A stretch of DNA of 8,362 bases from Dehalococcoidia bacterium (GTDB lineage Bacteria > Chloroflexota > Dehalococcoidia > SZUA-161 > SpSt-899), in the NCBI GenBank assembly GCA_023271485.1, contig JALPXT010000060.1, forward strand, positions 1 to 8,362, written 5' to 3'. Position numbers and translations under genes: made by a program. The notes below the pieces were generated by a model. It did not search any database, was not told where the DNA came from, and was given only the letters and a program-made list of their open reading frames with translations. Position 1 is the stretch's first letter, and every line of letters begins with the position of its first letter. Positions 1-6,077 of the stretch are shown in pieces.

Positions 1-132
1 TCGCCGTTATTTGCGCAAAACTTGCGCTCAAATGGTAGCAAAGTGCAACCATATTTTGCGTTATGTTCTTGCGCCCCCGACTTTGCTCCCCGTTCCATTG
101 ACCCAGGAATGGATAACTCCCAAATCACCCCC
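1..132. other. Upstream non-coding stretch with repeated TTGCGC
   Basis: I can support no gene here. TTGCGC occurs at 11-16, 22-27 and 69-74, with a fourth TTGCG at 56-60; the first lies in a 10-base palindrome TTTGCGCAAA (10-19). An imperfect dyad with 8-base arms and one mismatch lies at 33-51. Two forward frames are open from the window edge, but one runs through the groES promoter and neither resembles a protein I know, so I treat them as chance. The tail of an upstream gene ending at the TAG at 36-38 cannot be excluded. Confidence 0.3.
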
Positions 133-162
133 TTGACAAACGCCCGCGGAGTATGGTATAAA
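133..162 (+). promoter_or_regulatory. Sigma-A type promoter of groES-groEL
   Basis: A perfect -35 box TTGACA (133-138) is followed after 18 bases by TATAAA (157-162), which is preceded by TG at 154-155, giving an extended -10. Transcription would be expected to start near 168-171, inside the CIRCE element immediately downstream. This is a housekeeping promoter whose control would come from the operator and not from an alternative sigma factor. Confidence 0.85.
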
Positions 163-165
163 TAA

Positions 166-192
166 TTAGCACTCTCAGGGGGAGAGTGCTAA
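166..192. promoter_or_regulatory. CIRCE operator (HrcA binding site)
   Basis: The sequence matches the consensus perfectly: TTAGCACTC (166-174), nine bases of spacer (175-183), GAGTGCTAA (184-192). CIRCE is the DNA site of the heat-shock repressor HrcA and classically controls groESL and dnaK operons; HrcA needs GroEL to be active, which gives feedback on chaperone supply. Here it covers the predicted transcription start, so bound HrcA should block initiation. The inverted repeat would also sit at the 5' end of the transcript. No hrcA gene lies in the window. Confidence 0.97.
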
Positions 193-210
193 TTTTGCCA
201 AACTAAGGAT

Positions 211-217
211 GGAGGTG
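211..217 (+). promoter_or_regulatory. Shine-Dalgarno site that sets the groES start
   Basis: GGAGGTG (211-217), continuing as GGAGGTGAT, is close to the full anti-Shine-Dalgarno complement. GGAGG ends six bases before the ATG at 222 but only three before an in-frame TTG at 219. The ATG is therefore the better start, and it gives the usual GroES N-terminus. Confidence 0.85.
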
Positions 218-221
218 ATTG

Positions 222-521
222 ATGGCACTGAATGTTACCCCACTGGCTGATCGGGTGATCGTGAAGCCGCTAACCCGCGAGGAGGTAACGAAGGGGGGCA
301 TCGTGCTCCCGGACACTGCCAAGGAGAAACCACAGGAAGGAAAAGTGGTGGCGGTCGGACCTGGCAGGCTTTCCGAGGATGGAAGCAAGCGTATTCCAAT
401 GGATGTCCAGAAAGGCGATAAGGTGATCTACGCCAAATACGCCGGCACGGAGTGGAAATATGAGGATGAGGAGTATCTCATCCTTCGTGAAAGCGACATC
501 CAGGCCAAGAGAAAGAAGTAG
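222..521 (+). CDS. groES: Co-chaperonin GroES (Hsp10)
   Basis: GroES is the heptameric lid that caps the GroEL ring in the cytoplasm and encloses the folding chamber. The 99-residue product is of usual family length. The N-terminus has the PLADRVIVKP strand typical of the family. The mobile loop follows at about residues 17-34 and contains the GGIVL segment (25-29), whose hydrophobic tripeptide docks on the GroEL apical domain. The VVAVGPG turn (42-48) and a C-terminal Y-L-I-L-R-E-S-D-I strand complete the fold. The ATG at 222 is preferred to the TTG three bases upstream on Shine-Dalgarno spacing. It is the first gene of a CIRCE-controlled operon and lies 50 bases before groEL; the gap holds a GC-rich palindrome. 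Nothing is missing or unusual in the protein. Confidence 0.97.
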   Translation: MALNVTPLADRVIVKPLTREEVTKGGIVLPDTAKEKPQEGKVVAVGPGRLSEDGSKRIPMDVQKGDKVIYAKYAGTEWKYEDEEYLILRESDIQAKRKK

Positions 522-525
522 GGCA

Positions 526-551
526 TCAGGGGGACACCCCCTGAAACCCCC
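526..551. repeat. GC-rich palindromic repeat, copy 1 (groES-groEL gap)
   Basis: TCAGGGGG (526-533), loop ACA (534-536) and CCCCCTGA (537-544) form a perfect 8-bp hairpin, followed by AACCCCC up to 551. The 15 bases at 537-551 are the exact reverse complement of 7085-7099 in a second copy. No T-run follows, so it does not look like an intrinsic terminator. In the groES-groEL message the hairpin could affect RNA stability or the relative yield of the two proteins, but this is inference. The groEL Shine-Dalgarno AAAGGAGG (557-564) lies outside it. Confidence 0.75.
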
Positions 552-571
552 GACATAAAGGAGGGAGAAAG

Positions 572-2185
572 ATGGCAAAACAAATAGCCTACAGTGAAGA
601 TGCACGGCGATCCCTGATCAACGGGGTTGACGCCATGGTAAACGCCATGAAGGTGACGCTCGGGCCGAAAGGGCGTCCGGTGGCTTTAGACAAGAAATTC
701 GGCCCCCCCTCGGTGGTTGATGACGGGGTTAGCATTGCCAAGGAGATCGAGCTTGAGGATCCCTTCGAGAACATGGGGGCTCAACTGGTAAAGGAGGCCG
801 CCACCAAGACCAATGATGCCTGCGGTGACGGCACTACCACTTCCAGCGTCCTGGCGCAATCCATAGTCCACGGAGGGATGAAGAACATCGCTGCCGGGGC
901 TAATCCCATGGCGCTCAAGCGGGGCATCGAGAAGTCCACACTCGCAGTGGTAGAGGAATTGAAGAAGATATCAACCGAGGTGAAAGGTAAGGAGCAGGTG
1001 GCCCAGGTAGCCACGGTCTCCTGCCGCGATGCCGAAATCGGCAATCTCATTGCCGATGTAATGGAGAAGGTTGGCAAGGATGGGGTGATCACCGTCGAGG
1101 AAGGTAAGGGCCTGAAGTTCGAGACCGAGTTCGTGGAAGGAATGAAATTCGACCGCGGCTACATCAGTCCTTACTTCATAACCAATCCGGACCGTATGGA
1201 AGCTGTAGTTGAGGAGCCATACATTCTGATCACCGACAAGAAGATCTCCGCCGTCTCCGATCTGCTCCCCGCACTGGAGAAGATGCTTCAGGTGAGCAAG
1301 AATGTGTTTATCCTGGCTGAGGATGTTGAGGGCGAAGCGCTGGCCACTCTGGTGGTGAATAAACTCCGCGGCACCCTCACCTGCCTGGCGGTCAAAGCGC
1401 CCGGGTTCGGCGACCGCCGCAAGGCTATGCTCGAGGACCTCGCTATCCTCACCGGAGGCAAGGTGATCAGCGAAGAGGTGGGACGAAAGCTGGATTCAGT
1501 TACTGTCGAGGACCTCGGCCGGGCGAGAAGAGTGGTTGCCGATAAGGATGACTGCACCATCGTCGAGGGCAAGGGCGCAGAGGAGGACATCAAAGGTCGC
1601 ATCAAACAGATCAAAACCCAGATCGATGACACCACCTCTGATTTCGACCGCGAGAAACTGCAGGAGCGGCTCGCTCGTCTTGCCGGCGGAGTGGCGGTGC
1701 TGAAGGTTGGGGCTGCCACCGAGGTTGAACTCAAGGAGAAGAAGCTCCGCGTTGAGGATGCTCTCTCAGCCACTCGTGCGGCAGTGGAAGAAGGCATCGT
1801 CCCCGGCGGTGGCGTTTCCCTGCTCAACTGCATTTCGGTGCTCGATGACCTCCGGTTGGAGGGCGATGAGTCTACCGGTGCTGCCATCCTGAAGCGAGCC
1901 CTCGAGGAACCTCTGCGCACGATTGTGGAGAATGCCGGCGAGGAAGGCTCAGTGGTGGTGGACTTCGTTAAGAAGAGTAAGGAGGGGAAGGGATACGACG
2001 CCGAGAAGATGGAATACGTCAATATGATCGGCAAGGGGATCATCGATCCCACTAAGGTGGTCCGTTCCGGGCTGGAGAACGCCGCCAGTGTAGCCGCGGT
2101 GATACTCACTACGGAGGCTATGGTCACCGATCTCCCGGAAAAGAACAAGGGACCGGCAACGCCGCCGATGCCGCCGGAATACTAA
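572..2185 (+). CDS. groEL: Chaperonin GroEL (Hsp60)
   Basis: GroEL is the ATP-driven, double-ring cytoplasmic chaperonin that folds proteins with GroES. The 537-residue product is a full-length group I chaperonin. Visible landmarks are VTLGPKGR (28-35), the ATP-site Asp in DDG (D51), GDGTTT (85-90), the apical segment with S-P-Y-F-I-T-N near residue 200, KAPGFGDRR, the catalytic-type Asp in VEDAL (D396) and the GIVPGGG signature near 411-416. AAAGGAGG (557-564) lies seven bases before the ATG. Two details stand out. The usual GRNVVLD is GRPVALD here (residues 34-40), and the C-terminus ends in a short Pro-rich PPMPPEY tail instead of the Gly-Gly-Met repeats of many GroELs. It is the second gene of the CIRCE operon and ends 20 bases before a strong terminator hairpin. 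Confidence 0.98.
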   Translation: MAKQIAYSEDARRSLINGVDAMVNAMKVTLGPKGRPVALDKKFGPPSVVDDGVSIAKEIELEDPFENMGAQLVKEAATKTNDACGDGTTTSSVLAQSIVHGGMKNIAAGANPMALKRGIEKSTLAVVEELKKISTEVKGKEQVAQVATVSCRDAEIGNLIADVMEKVGKDGVITVEEGKGLKFETEFVEGMKFDRGYISPYFITNPDRMEAVVEEPYILITDKKISAVSDLLPALEKMLQVSKNVFILAEDVEGEALATLVVNKLRGTLTCLAVKAPGFGDRRKAMLEDLAILTGGKVISEEVGRKLDSVTVEDLGRARRVVADKDDCTIVEGKGAEEDIKGRIKQIKTQIDDTTSDFDREKLQERLARLAGGVAVLKVGAATEVELKEKKLRVEDALSATRAAVEEGIVPGGGVSLLNCISVLDDLRLEGDESTGAAILKRALEEPLRTIVENAGEEGSVVVDFVKKSKEGKGYDAEKMEYVNMIGKGIIDPTKVVRSGLENAASVAAVILTTEAMVTDLPEKNKGPATPPMPPEY

Positions 2186-2204
2186 AGGCGGGATCAGAGG
2201 TCAA

Positions 2205-2237
2205 AAAGGGGCGGCAGCCACAGGCTGCCGCCCCTTT
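2205..2237. terminator. Bidirectional intrinsic terminator between groEL and the M16 gene
   Basis: A perfect 15-bp stem, AAAGGGGCGGCAGCC (2205-2219) with GGCTGCCGCCCCTTT (2223-2237), closes a three-base loop ACA. On the plus strand the stem runs into TTT-AC-TTTTT (to 2244). On the minus strand it runs into a T-run made by the A residues at 2203-2207. It can thus stop groESL transcripts going right and peptidase transcripts going left, in a gap of only 71 bases between two convergent genes. Confidence 0.92.
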
Positions 2238-2256
2238 ACTTTTTGAAATAGCCGGA

Positions 2257-3531
2257 TCACAGAGTCAACAGCTTCTGTAACCGCCCATCATCAGAAACCG
2301 GCCCCACGATAGCCAGGCTCAATCCGTCAGAATGAAATAACTTCTGCGCCACCCTCCTGACATCATCGCAGGTGATAGCATCCACTATGGAGACCACCTC
2401 ATCCACAGTTTTGATCTCTCCGGTCAGAAGCTCCTGACTTCCCATCCAGCCGGAGACACTCTTGGTATCCTCCATGCGAATCATCAGACGACCCTTGCCC
2501 ATCTCCTTGGCCTTGACAAGTTCCTGTTCTGGAACATCCTCCGCTTTGAACCGAGAGAGCTCATCCAGGATAACCACGATGGCCGCCTCGATGTTCTTGG
2601 GTTCAACCCCGGCATAGATAGTGAGCGAGCCGGAGTCAAAGAAGTGACTCCCATAGCTGTGAACATCATACGCCAGCCCCCTTCGCTCGCGAAGCTCCAG
2701 GAAGAGACGACTGCTCATCCCCTCCCCCAGGACAATGTTCAACAAGTCGAAGGCAAAGCGGTCGGGATCAGAATTAGAAACGCCCCGCAAGGCAATACAC
2801 AGATGAGCTTGCTCCGTCTCCCTGAACTCCATTAACAGGCGAGGCTCATCCTGCTCATCCCGGACCGGAATCCAGGCAGTGGGTGTGTCGCCAGACGCTC
2901 CGCTCCAATCATCAAATATATCGCTTATGTAAGCCACCGCCTCATCATGGCTTATGTCGCCGGCAACGGATACGACGGTATTTCCAGGGATATACTGGCC
3001 TCCCCAATAGCCACGCAATGCCTGGGTAGTCAAGGTGGATACTGTCTCTTTGCTTCCGGCGACCTCTCGTCCGAGAGCCTGATCCGGCCAGATAACTTCG
3101 TCAATGAGCATGTTTACTCTCTGTTGGGGAGAATCCATGCTCATGTTGATCTCCTCAATGATCACCTGACGCTCTTTCTCCACCTCGACAGGATCGAATT
3201 TAGAGCCGCGGATCATATCAGCTAAGACATCCAGGCCAATTCTGAAGTGCGGGCGGGCCACTTTAGTCCAGTAAACCGTCAGCTCTTTATCGGTACCGCC
3301 GTTGAGAACCCCGCCGATCCCCTCAATAGCCTCGGATATCTCTTTGGTGGTTGCTCGCTGTTTGGTCCCCTTGAACAGGAGGTGCTCAACAAAATGAGAG
3401 ATCCCTGCTTGCTCGGCAGGTTCGTAGCGGGAACCAGCACCGACAAAGATACTGATAGACACTGAGTGGATGTGAGGCATATTACTGGTTACAATGCGCA
3501 GGCCATTGTCTGCAACAGTCTTTTGATACAT
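2257..3531 (-). CDS. M16-family (insulinase/processing-peptidase-like) zinc peptidase
   Basis: The product is a 424-residue single-chain member of peptidase family M16, subfamily B type, related to bacterial YmxG-like proteins and mitochondrial processing peptidase beta. The inverted zinc motif HFVEH lies at residues 46-50: H46 and H50 are ligands and E49 the catalytic base. The third ligand fits E127, exactly 76 residues after H50, within a K-E-R-Q-V-I-I-E-E run. The C-terminal half carries the family's R-RGLAYDVHSY segment (about 281-293) followed by S-L-T-I-Y-A-G. Both halves are present, so it should be catalytically competent. I see no signal peptide or membrane segment, so it is probably cytoplasmic. 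AGAGG (3543-3539 on the minus strand) lies seven bases before the ATG. It is a single-gene unit, convergent with groEL and divergent from ilvB. Its substrate cannot be read from the sequence; peptide turnover is the default guess. Confidence 0.93.
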   Translation of the reverse strand: MYQKTVADNGLRIVTSNMPHIHSVSISIFVGAGSRYEPAEQAGISHFVEHLLFKGTKQRATTKEISEAIEGIGGVLNGGTDKELTVYWTKVARPHFRIGLDVLADMIRGSKFDPVEVEKERQVIIEEINMSMDSPQQRVNMLIDEVIWPDQALGREVAGSKETVSTLTTQALRGYWGGQYIPGNTVVSVAGDISHDEAVAYISDIFDDWSGASGDTPTAWIPVRDEQDEPRLLMEFRETEQAHLCIALRGVSNSDPDRFAFDLLNIVLGEGMSSRLFLELRERRGLAYDVHSYGSHFFDSGSLTIYAGVEPKNIEAAIVVILDELSRFKAEDVPEQELVKAKEMGKGRLMIRMEDTKSVSGWMGSQELLTGEIKTVDEVVSIVDAITCDDVRRVAQKLFHSDGLSLAIVGPVSDDGRLQKLLTL

Positions 3532-3580
3532 GGTAGATCCTCTTTCTCCAGATTCAAGAATCGATCATCCTCGTAATTCG

Positions 3581-3610
3581 ATTCTAGCCTAATGCTACCA
3601 CCGGTGTCAA
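3581..3610 (-). promoter_or_regulatory. Promoter of the M16 peptidase gene
   Basis: Read on the minus strand, TTGACA (3610-3605) is followed after 18 bases by TAGAAT (3586-3581), five of six matches to TATAAT. Transcription would start near 3574, leaving a leader of about 43 bases before the ATG at 3531. The -35 box lies in the left arm of the 3601-3629 inverted repeat. Confidence 0.75.
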
Positions 3611-3629
3611 ACCCGTCCCTTGACACCGG
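3601..3629. promoter_or_regulatory. Perfect inverted repeat joining two divergent promoters; possible operator
   Basis: CCGGTGTCAA (3601-3610), nine bases, then TTGACACCGG (3620-3629) form a perfect 10-bp dyad. Each arm contains an outward-facing TTGACA -35 box, one for the M16 gene and one for ilvB. Part of the symmetry therefore follows from having two consensus -35 boxes back to back, but the matching CCGG next to each is beyond that need. A dimeric regulator bound here would control both genes. Which regulator, if any, cannot be told. Confidence 0.65.
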
Positions 3630-3648
3630 CACGTAGCTGTGGTATGGT
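3620..3648 (+). promoter_or_regulatory. Promoter of the ilvBNC operon
   Basis: TTGACA (3620-3625) is followed by a 17-base spacer and TATGGT (3643-3648). The predicted start is near 3655, giving a leader of about 100 bases before the ilvB ATG. The -35 box lies within the right arm of the divergent dyad. Confidence 0.75.
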
Positions 3649-3655
3649 CTATTCA

Positions 3656-3732
3656 CGGCACGGTTGGCGAAGTTTTCGTATTCCGCTCCCTCGGGGCGTT
3701 TTTTTTGATTCGCTGACCGCCTTTTGGTGCCG
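3656..3732 (+). promoter_or_regulatory. Structured ilvB leader RNA with a terminator-like hairpin (candidate attenuator)
   Basis: Three nested pairings are visible. CGGCAC (3656-3661) can pair with GTGCCG (3727-3732). GGTTGGCGAA (3662-3671) can pair with TTCGCTGACC (3709-3718), ten pairs of which two are G-U. Inside lies the hairpin described at 3684-3706. A small hairpin CGAA-GTT-TTCG (3668-3678) competes for the 5' arm. The leader is too short for a T-box, and I find no leader peptide rich in Leu, Ile or Val codons, so a classical mechanism is not evident. A terminator in the leader of a biosynthetic operon suggests attenuation; the signal is unknown. Confidence 0.5.
3684..3706 (+). terminator. 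Intrinsic terminator-like hairpin in the ilvB leader
   Basis: CGCTCC (3684-3689), loop CTC and GGGGCG (3693-3698) form a six-pair stem with one G-U pair, followed directly by eight T residues (3699-3706). It lies about 30 bases after the predicted start of transcription and 51 bases before the ilvB ATG. No gene ends upstream on this strand, so it would act on the operon's own transcript. Confidence 0.7.
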
Positions 3733-3757
3733 GATCGAGAGGTGAAGGAGAAGACCC

Positions 3758-5476
3758 ATGAGAATGAATGGCGCCCAAATGCTTTGCCAATCGCTGGTGA
3801 ACGAGGGAGTGGAGGTTGTTTTTGGCTATCCCGGTGGAGCTATCTTGCCTCTGTATGATGTGCTGCCCCAGTATCCACAACTACGCCATATCCTGGTGCG
3901 CCATGAGCAGGGCGCGGCCCACGCTGCCGATGGCTATGCCCGCGCCACCGGCAAGGCCGGTATCTGCTTTGCCACCTCAGGCCCGGGGGCTTGTAATCTC
4001 GTCACCGGTATCGCCAGTGCCCATCTCGACTCCTCGCCGGTGATAGCCATAACCGCGCAGGTCGCCAGACACTTCATCGGCAAGGATGCCTTCCAGGAGA
4101 TAGACATCACCGGCATCACGGTACCCATTACCAAGCATAACTATCTGCTGACCAGGGCAGAGGATATTGCTAACGTGCTCAAGGAAGCATTTCATATCGC
4201 CACCACCGGACGGCCGGGGCCGGTGCTGATTGACATCCCGCGCGATGTGTTCACCGATGAGGCTGCCTTCGCCTATCCAGCCAGGGTCAATCTAGCAGGA
4301 TACTGCCCCACTGTCCAGGGGCATCCATTGCAGATAAAGAAAGCCGCCAGACTCATCAACGAGGCGAAACGTCCAGCGATCATCGCCGGACGCGGGGTTA
4401 TCGTCTCCGAAGCCTATGAAGAACTCAAAGAGCTGGCGGAGAAAGCTCAAGTGCCGGTGATCACTACCCTTCTGGGCATCAGTTGCTTCCCTGAAAACCA
4501 CGTTCTCAGCTTTAACATGCTGGGCATGCACGGCATGGCTTATGCTAACCTGGCAGTAGATGCCGCGGATCTCATCATCGCCATCGGAATGCGGTTCGAC
4601 GATCGCGCCACCGCCAGGGTATCTGGCTTTGCTCCTCACGCCCAAATCATTCACATCGATATCGATCCCGCCGAGATCGGAAAGAACCTGAAAGTGAGCG
4701 TGCCCATCGTGGGAGACGTCAAGAATGTGCTGCGCTCGCTGAACAAGCAGATCGAATCGCGCACGCACATCGATTGGATCCAGCAGATAGAACAGTGGCG
4801 CCATGAGCATCCCTCAACCGCGATTCGGGAAACTGAGGAGCTTCTGCCCCAATATGTGATACGCAAGATTCACGAGGTTACCGCCGGCAGAGCCATCATC
4901 GTCACTGGCGTCGGGCAGAATCAGATGTGGTCGGCGCAGCACTACTGGTACGATAAGCCGAACAGTCTCATCTCCTCGGGTGGATTAGGAACGATGGGAT
5001 TTGAGCTGCCCGCAGCCATAGGAGCGAAGGTAGGGCTCCCTGACGACTGCGTATGGTGTATCGCCGGCGACGGTGGCTTCCAGATGACGGTGCAGGAACT
5101 GGCCACCGCGATTCAAGACGACATCGCCGTCAAGATAGCCATCCTCAACAATGGCTATCTTGGGATGGTGCGGCAGTGGCAGGAGCTGTTCTATGATCGC
5201 CGCTACGTCGCTACCCCGCTTAGCGGTCCTGATTTCATCAAGCTTGCTGAGGCCTACGGATTGCCCGCCCTCAGAGTAAGGAGCAAAGCTGAGGTGATCC
5301 CTGCCATTCAGAAGGCGATGGATCATCAAGGGCCTTTCCTGATCGACTTCGTGGTCGAGCCCGAGGAGAATGTCTATCCGATGGTCGTACCGGGGGCAGC
5401 CATCACCGAGATCATCGAAGCACCAGGGGAGAAGGTGGAATTTGGCAGCAAGCCGCGCAATATCAGCAATCTGTGA
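3758..5476 (+). CDS. ilvB: Acetohydroxyacid (acetolactate) synthase, large catalytic subunit
   Basis: This thiamine-diphosphate enzyme joins two pyruvates to 2-acetolactate, or pyruvate and 2-oxobutyrate to 2-aceto-2-hydroxybutyrate, the first common step to valine, leucine and isoleucine. The 572-residue length is normal. The N-terminal domain has FGYPGGAILPLYD (22-34) and the catalytic Glu in RHEQGAAHAADGYARATG (E50). The central FAD-type domain includes GMRFDDRATARVSGF. The C-terminal domain has the ThDP/Mg motif GDGGFQ (437-442) with NN at 464-465 and the GMVRQW segment (W474). ITKHNYL and the QVARHFIG segment are also present; the latter has Ala103 where plant enzymes have the herbicide-site Pro. 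GGAG (3747-3750) lies seven bases before the ATG. Its stop overlaps the ilvN start. Expression may be set by the structured leader upstream. Confidence 0.97.
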   Translation: MRMNGAQMLCQSLVNEGVEVVFGYPGGAILPLYDVLPQYPQLRHILVRHEQGAAHAADGYARATGKAGICFATSGPGACNLVTGIASAHLDSSPVIAITAQVARHFIGKDAFQEIDITGITVPITKHNYLLTRAEDIANVLKEAFHIATTGRPGPVLIDIPRDVFTDEAAFAYPARVNLAGYCPTVQGHPLQIKKAARLINEAKRPAIIAGRGVIVSEAYEELKELAEKAQVPVITTLLGISCFPENHVLSFNMLGMHGMAYANLAVDAADLIIAIGMRFDDRATARVSGFAPHAQIIHIDIDPAEIGKNLKVSVPIVGDVKNVLRSLNKQIESRTHIDWIQQIEQWRHEHPSTAIRETEELLPQYVIRKIHEVTAGRAIIVTGVGQNQMWSAQHYWYDKPNSLISSGGLGTMGFELPAAIGAKVGLPDDCVWCIAGDGGFQMTVQELATAIQDDIAVKIAILNNGYLGMVRQWQELFYDRRYVATPLSGPDFIKLAEAYGLPALRVRSKAEVIPAIQKAMDHQGPFLIDFVVEPEENVYPMVVPGAAITEIIEAPGEKVEFGSKPRNISNL

Positions 5477-6027
5477 GTAGCACGAAAATGTCTGCGATAA
5501 AACACACCATAGTTGCTCTGGTTGAAGACCGGCCGGGCGTACTCAATCGAGTAGCCAGCCTTTTTCGCCGGCGGGGATTCAATATCGAGAGTCTCGCCGT
5601 AGGGCACTCGGAGATACCGGGGTTCTCCAGAATGATCATCGTCGTTGACGGCGCTACCACCGCCGTGGAGCAGGTTAGAAAGCAGCTCGATAAGCTAATC
5701 GAAGTAATCAAGGTAACCGACATCAGCGAAGATAACATCGTTGCTCGCGAACTGGCACTGATAAAGGTAGAGTCCAGTCCATCGACACGGAGCGAGATCA
5801 TGCAGATCACCGATATCTTTCGGGCGAGCATACTCGACGTCGCCCCCGATTCCATTGTGATAGAGGTCACCGGCGATGATGACAAGGTAAGCTCACTCGT
5901 CGAGCTCCTCCGGGGATTCGGCATAATTGAACTGGCCCGCACCGGGCGTATCGCTATGGTACGGGGGACCATCGGGCCCCTTCGCAAACAAGGGCAGGGA
6001 CAATCTAAACGACGGTCAGGTAGATAG
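5473..6027 (+). CDS. ilvN: Acetohydroxyacid synthase, small regulatory subunit
   Basis: This subunit binds the large subunit, raises its activity and gives feedback inhibition by valine. The 184-residue product has an N-terminal ACT domain at about residues 11-85, with E-D-R-P-G-V-L-N-R (18-26) and R-G-F-N-I-E-S-L (34-41), the region that forms the valine site in IlvH/IlvN. The family's C-terminal domain follows at about 95-170 (E-L-A-L-I-K-V through T-G-R-I-A-M-V-R-G). The last dozen residues are a Gln-, Lys- and Arg-rich tail. The GTG at 5473 overlaps the ilvB stop in GTGA, a usual sign of translational coupling, but has no clear Shine-Dalgarno. An ATG at 5488 would give a product five residues shorter and is equally possible. 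The conserved ACT residues suggest valine sensitivity is retained. Confidence 0.95.
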   Translation: MSSTKMSAIKHTIVALVEDRPGVLNRVASLFRRRGFNIESLAVGHSEIPGFSRMIIVVDGATTAVEQVRKQLDKLIEVIKVTDISEDNIVARELALIKVESSPSTRSEIMQITDIFRASILDVAPDSIVIEVTGDDDKVSSLVELLRGFGIIELARTGRIAMVRGTIGPLRKQGQGQSKRRSGR

Positions 6028-6028
6028 G

Positions 6029-6070
6029 CTGAAGTCTGAAGACTGAAGACCGAGGACTGAAGGCTGAAGG
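6029..6070. repeat. Tandem heptamer array, six units, between ilvN and ilvC
   Basis: Six seven-base units run without interruption: CTGAAGT, CTGAAGA, CTGAAGA, CCGAGGA, CTGAAGG, CTGAAGG. The array fills nearly the whole 50-base gap, and its last unit supplies the first half of the ilvC Shine-Dalgarno AAGGAGG (6067-6073), four bases before the GTG start. Tandem heptamers of this kind resemble the short tandemly repeated repetitive sequences known from cyanobacteria. Gain or loss of units would probably not break a reading frame here. Confidence 0.85.
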
Positions 6071-6077
6071 AGGAAAA

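Noticed and set aside
1..165. Forward frame open from the window edge to the TAA at 163-165
   Set aside because: It runs through the groES promoter into the CIRCE region and has no recognisable protein sequence; short open frames at the edge are expected by chance.
526..551. Palindrome between groES and groEL as a transcription terminator
   Set aside because: No T-run follows on either strand, and termination here would separate groES from groEL.
1288..2148. Open frame of 286 codons on the minus strand opposite groEL
   Set aside because: It lies wholly opposite a certain gene, has a low-complexity Ser/Arg/Thr-rich translation typical of the antisense of GC-rich coding DNA, and no ribosome site or family likeness.
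3655..3757. T-box riboswitch or leader-peptide attenuator for ilvB
   Set aside because: The leader is about 100 bases, too short for a T-box; I see no T-box core sequence and no short frame enriched in Leu, Ile or Val codons with a credible start.
4292..4810. Open frame of 172 codons on the minus strand opposite ilvB
   Set aside because: It is antisense to conserved acetohydroxyacid synthase sequence, with no recognisable protein features.
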